In this document: positions 23,701 to 24,158 of the stretch, piece after piece
Position numbering within the stretch: position 1 is the first letter of the stretch
How the letters are laid out: each line of letters starts with the position of its first letter
From: an uncultured Prevotella sp.
Lineage (GTDB): Bacteria; Bacteroidota; Bacteroidia; Bacteroidales; Bacteroidaceae
Assembly (NCBI GenBank): GCA_947303825.1
Contig: CAMYZK010000006.1
Coordinates: 1 to 24,158 of the forward strand
Length of the DNA stretch: 24,158 nucleotides
Direction: 5' to 3'
Translations under genes and position numbers: made by a program
Notes under the pieces: model-generated
The model's input: only the letters and a program-made list of their open reading frames with translations
Told to the model about the DNA's origin: nothing
The model's database searches: none

Positions 23701-24113
23701 TCTTTCATCGAGATAGACTGTGACGAGTAGGAAATCTCTCGCTCAGGGATGGGCAGGCCGTTGCCCTGTGCGCGTTTCTTCGACTTAATCACCACCTCCT
23801 TGATGGTTGTGGTGCTCTTCATGTGCACGTTGAACGTGGTCTTGTTGATAGGCATCACTTGGGGACTCATTCCCACGTAGGTAAAGCGGATTTTGTCCTT
23901 TGGGTTCTTTACCTTCATGGTGAAGTTACCGTTGAGGTCGGTGACGGCTGAGTTGATGATACGCCCCGTGCCATCAACCTCGCACACCGTGGCTCCCATC
24001 AGTCCGCCCATTTCGTCGCTCACCGTGCCGTGTACCGACGTGATGTCCTGTGCGCTAGCCGTATAGGACAGCAGTAGCGCAAAGGCCATTATAATATATC
24101 TTATTTGTTTCAT
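20757..24113 (-). CDS. SusC/RagA-family TonB-dependent transporter (susC1)
   Basis: The 1118-residue protein has a signal peptide (residues 1-21, ending TASA). A carboxypeptidase-regulatory-like beta domain covers about 27-100. The plug contains the SusC signatures ALQGRIAGLDI (150-160), TMRLRGASS (172-180) and PLIVVDGNIREV. The large C-terminal beta-barrel ends in TLGVTVDF, with the terminal aromatic residue expected for outer-membrane insertion. It forms the TonB-powered channel of the first SusCD complex. Only 3 nt separate its start from the stop of the apparent preceding gene, so the operon probably begins outside the window. No promoter motif is seen directly in front. Confidence 0.95.
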   Translation of the reverse strand: MKQIRYIIMAFALLLSYTASAQDITSVHGTVSDEMGGLMGATVCEVDGTGRIINSAVTDLNGNFTMKVKNPKDKIRFTYVGMSPQVMPINKTTFNVHMKSTTTIKEVVIKSKKRAQGNGLPIPEREISYSSQSISMKEFEGLGMTTIDEALQGRIAGLDIIGNSGDLGAGSTMRLRGASSLSTLTDANPLIVVDGNIREVNLDNFDMASANNEKFAELLNINPEDIATINVLKDAAATAVYGSQGGNGVIELTTKRGARGKPKLTYSLKLTGTYQPKGYKLLNGDDYTMLLKESRFNPAQDDNASNIPELNYDPNFSEYEQYNNNTDWRDAVTQWGLRQNHYVTVSGGGEKASFRIGGGFDHETGTMIKQKLNRFSTRVALDYNVSERIRVQTNFALTYTKNDMNYHGLLGIALTRMPNMTIYEQDPLTGENTDKYYTMLQTATSIFDGNQKDQVNPVASANLAKKQRRTYDMSPELVINYQLLGTDEEHWQLNWRGSVYMNIYNQYDDSFLPQALRTWSWAQGVNNAGTSASKSVSFNTKQTLTLIPAFKNKDHSMMMMGRFELTSGSSNGQSADAKNLPSGGIEDPSAGIPTGLSSWYNQWRSMYYTFSTHYAYKGRYVADFTVRADGTTKFGPSSRWGYFPSVSLKWIVSDEPWMEKLKPTLSMLAVRPSWGRVGNQPNQNYLYTSKYVTTDRYIDMTSIRPDNIRLTDLKWQIVSSYNLGLDLAFLNNRLSLTVEGYRSTTTNMLMSNYRIPSNAGFTTLAYRNSGKMRNTGWEFHINTNELVKAGKFVVDMNVNFGNNRNEILEMDEYILNNLNSEYSYNNGETLQRVQLRNPLGAIYGFHYKGVYQYGYTYVSEYGRNNKMTTEEYHNWLENDFLASGKTAPIVLNADGKPVYNNDGTPVRMMFDYTIEGAAGRQGRNYDFAGGDAMYEDVNHDGQINALDIMYLGSSLPKLTGGFGFTFRYGDWRLTTQFTYRVGNKILNMARLNAESMTGNNNQSQAVNYRWRKDGDVTVIPRAMYGNTQYNTLVSDRFVEDGTYLRMGYAQLNYAIKKKYLTWIGLNRINLYASINNPFVLTKYSGVDPDIVQGGYAPAIDNSQTPRSRSYTLGVTVDF

Positions 24114-24116
24114 ATC

Positions 24117-24158
24117 TTAGTTGTTCTTTAAGTATTCTTCCACTACCTGCCTCCAAGG
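24117..24158 (-). CDS. Tail of the preceding gene (partial)
   Basis: On the minus strand the window begins with an open frame encoding PWRQVVEEYLKNN followed by TAA at 24117-24119, 3 nt before the susC1 start. The composition looks like a real C-terminus and the tight spacing fits an operon neighbour, but 13 residues do not allow identification, and one other frame is also open. Confidence 0.4.
   Translation of the reverse strand, partial: PWRQVVEEYLKNN

Overview
The window looks like a chromosomal segment of a Bacteroidales bacterium, most likely Prevotella-like. The evidence is two SusC/SusD pairs, Bacteroidetes-type promoters (TTG, 19-20 nt, TAnnTTTG) in front of several genes, a DUF4292 lipoprotein, an Omp28-type protein and surface lipoproteins with acidic residues just after the lipidated cysteine. 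No rRNA, tRNA, transposase or CRISPR array was found.

Layout. (1) 1-2852, plus strand: the 3' end of a TPR protein gene, a DUF4292 lipoprotein gene overlapping it by 4 nt, and an EnvC-like murein hydrolase activator with degenerate LytM zinc ligands and two blocks of an 8-residue QTTKRP repeat. (2) 2853-4248: about 1.4 kb with almost no intact gene. It holds several tandem-repeat families, a long-range perfect inverted repeat, a G/C-rich foldback with a quadruplex-type G-run pattern, and a truncated DUF3575-like gene that keeps its promoter and leader. (3) 4249-5319, minus: an M20 deacylase of the acetyl/succinyl-ornithine deacetylase type. It is divergent from (4) 5520-7487, plus: an MsbA-like ABC exporter carrying a 9-nt-period in-frame insertion. 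(5) 7537-9375, minus: an Omp28-type secreted protein with a CGYC motif. Upstream of it is a promoter-plus-hairpin unit that could be a small RNA or an attenuated leader. (6) 9736-24113, minus: a six-gene surface operon read as susC1, susD1, fas1A, fas1B, susC2, susD2, closed by a 12-bp-stem hairpin. The last 42 nt of the window appear to be the tail of another gene of the same operon.

How the genes work together. The six-gene block probably builds two TonB-dependent outer-membrane uptake complexes plus two surface fasciclin-domain lipoproteins that bind or present a ligand. No glycoside hydrolase, protease or regulator is visible, so the substrate cannot be read from this window. The first block belongs to the cell envelope: EnvC-like control of septal amidases and a lipoprotein of unknown role.

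The most unusual features are the two-transporter/two-fasciclin operon, the short period-8/9/21/24 repeats that occur both inside genes (in frame) and between genes, and the decaying DUF3575 locus next to the G-rich foldback.
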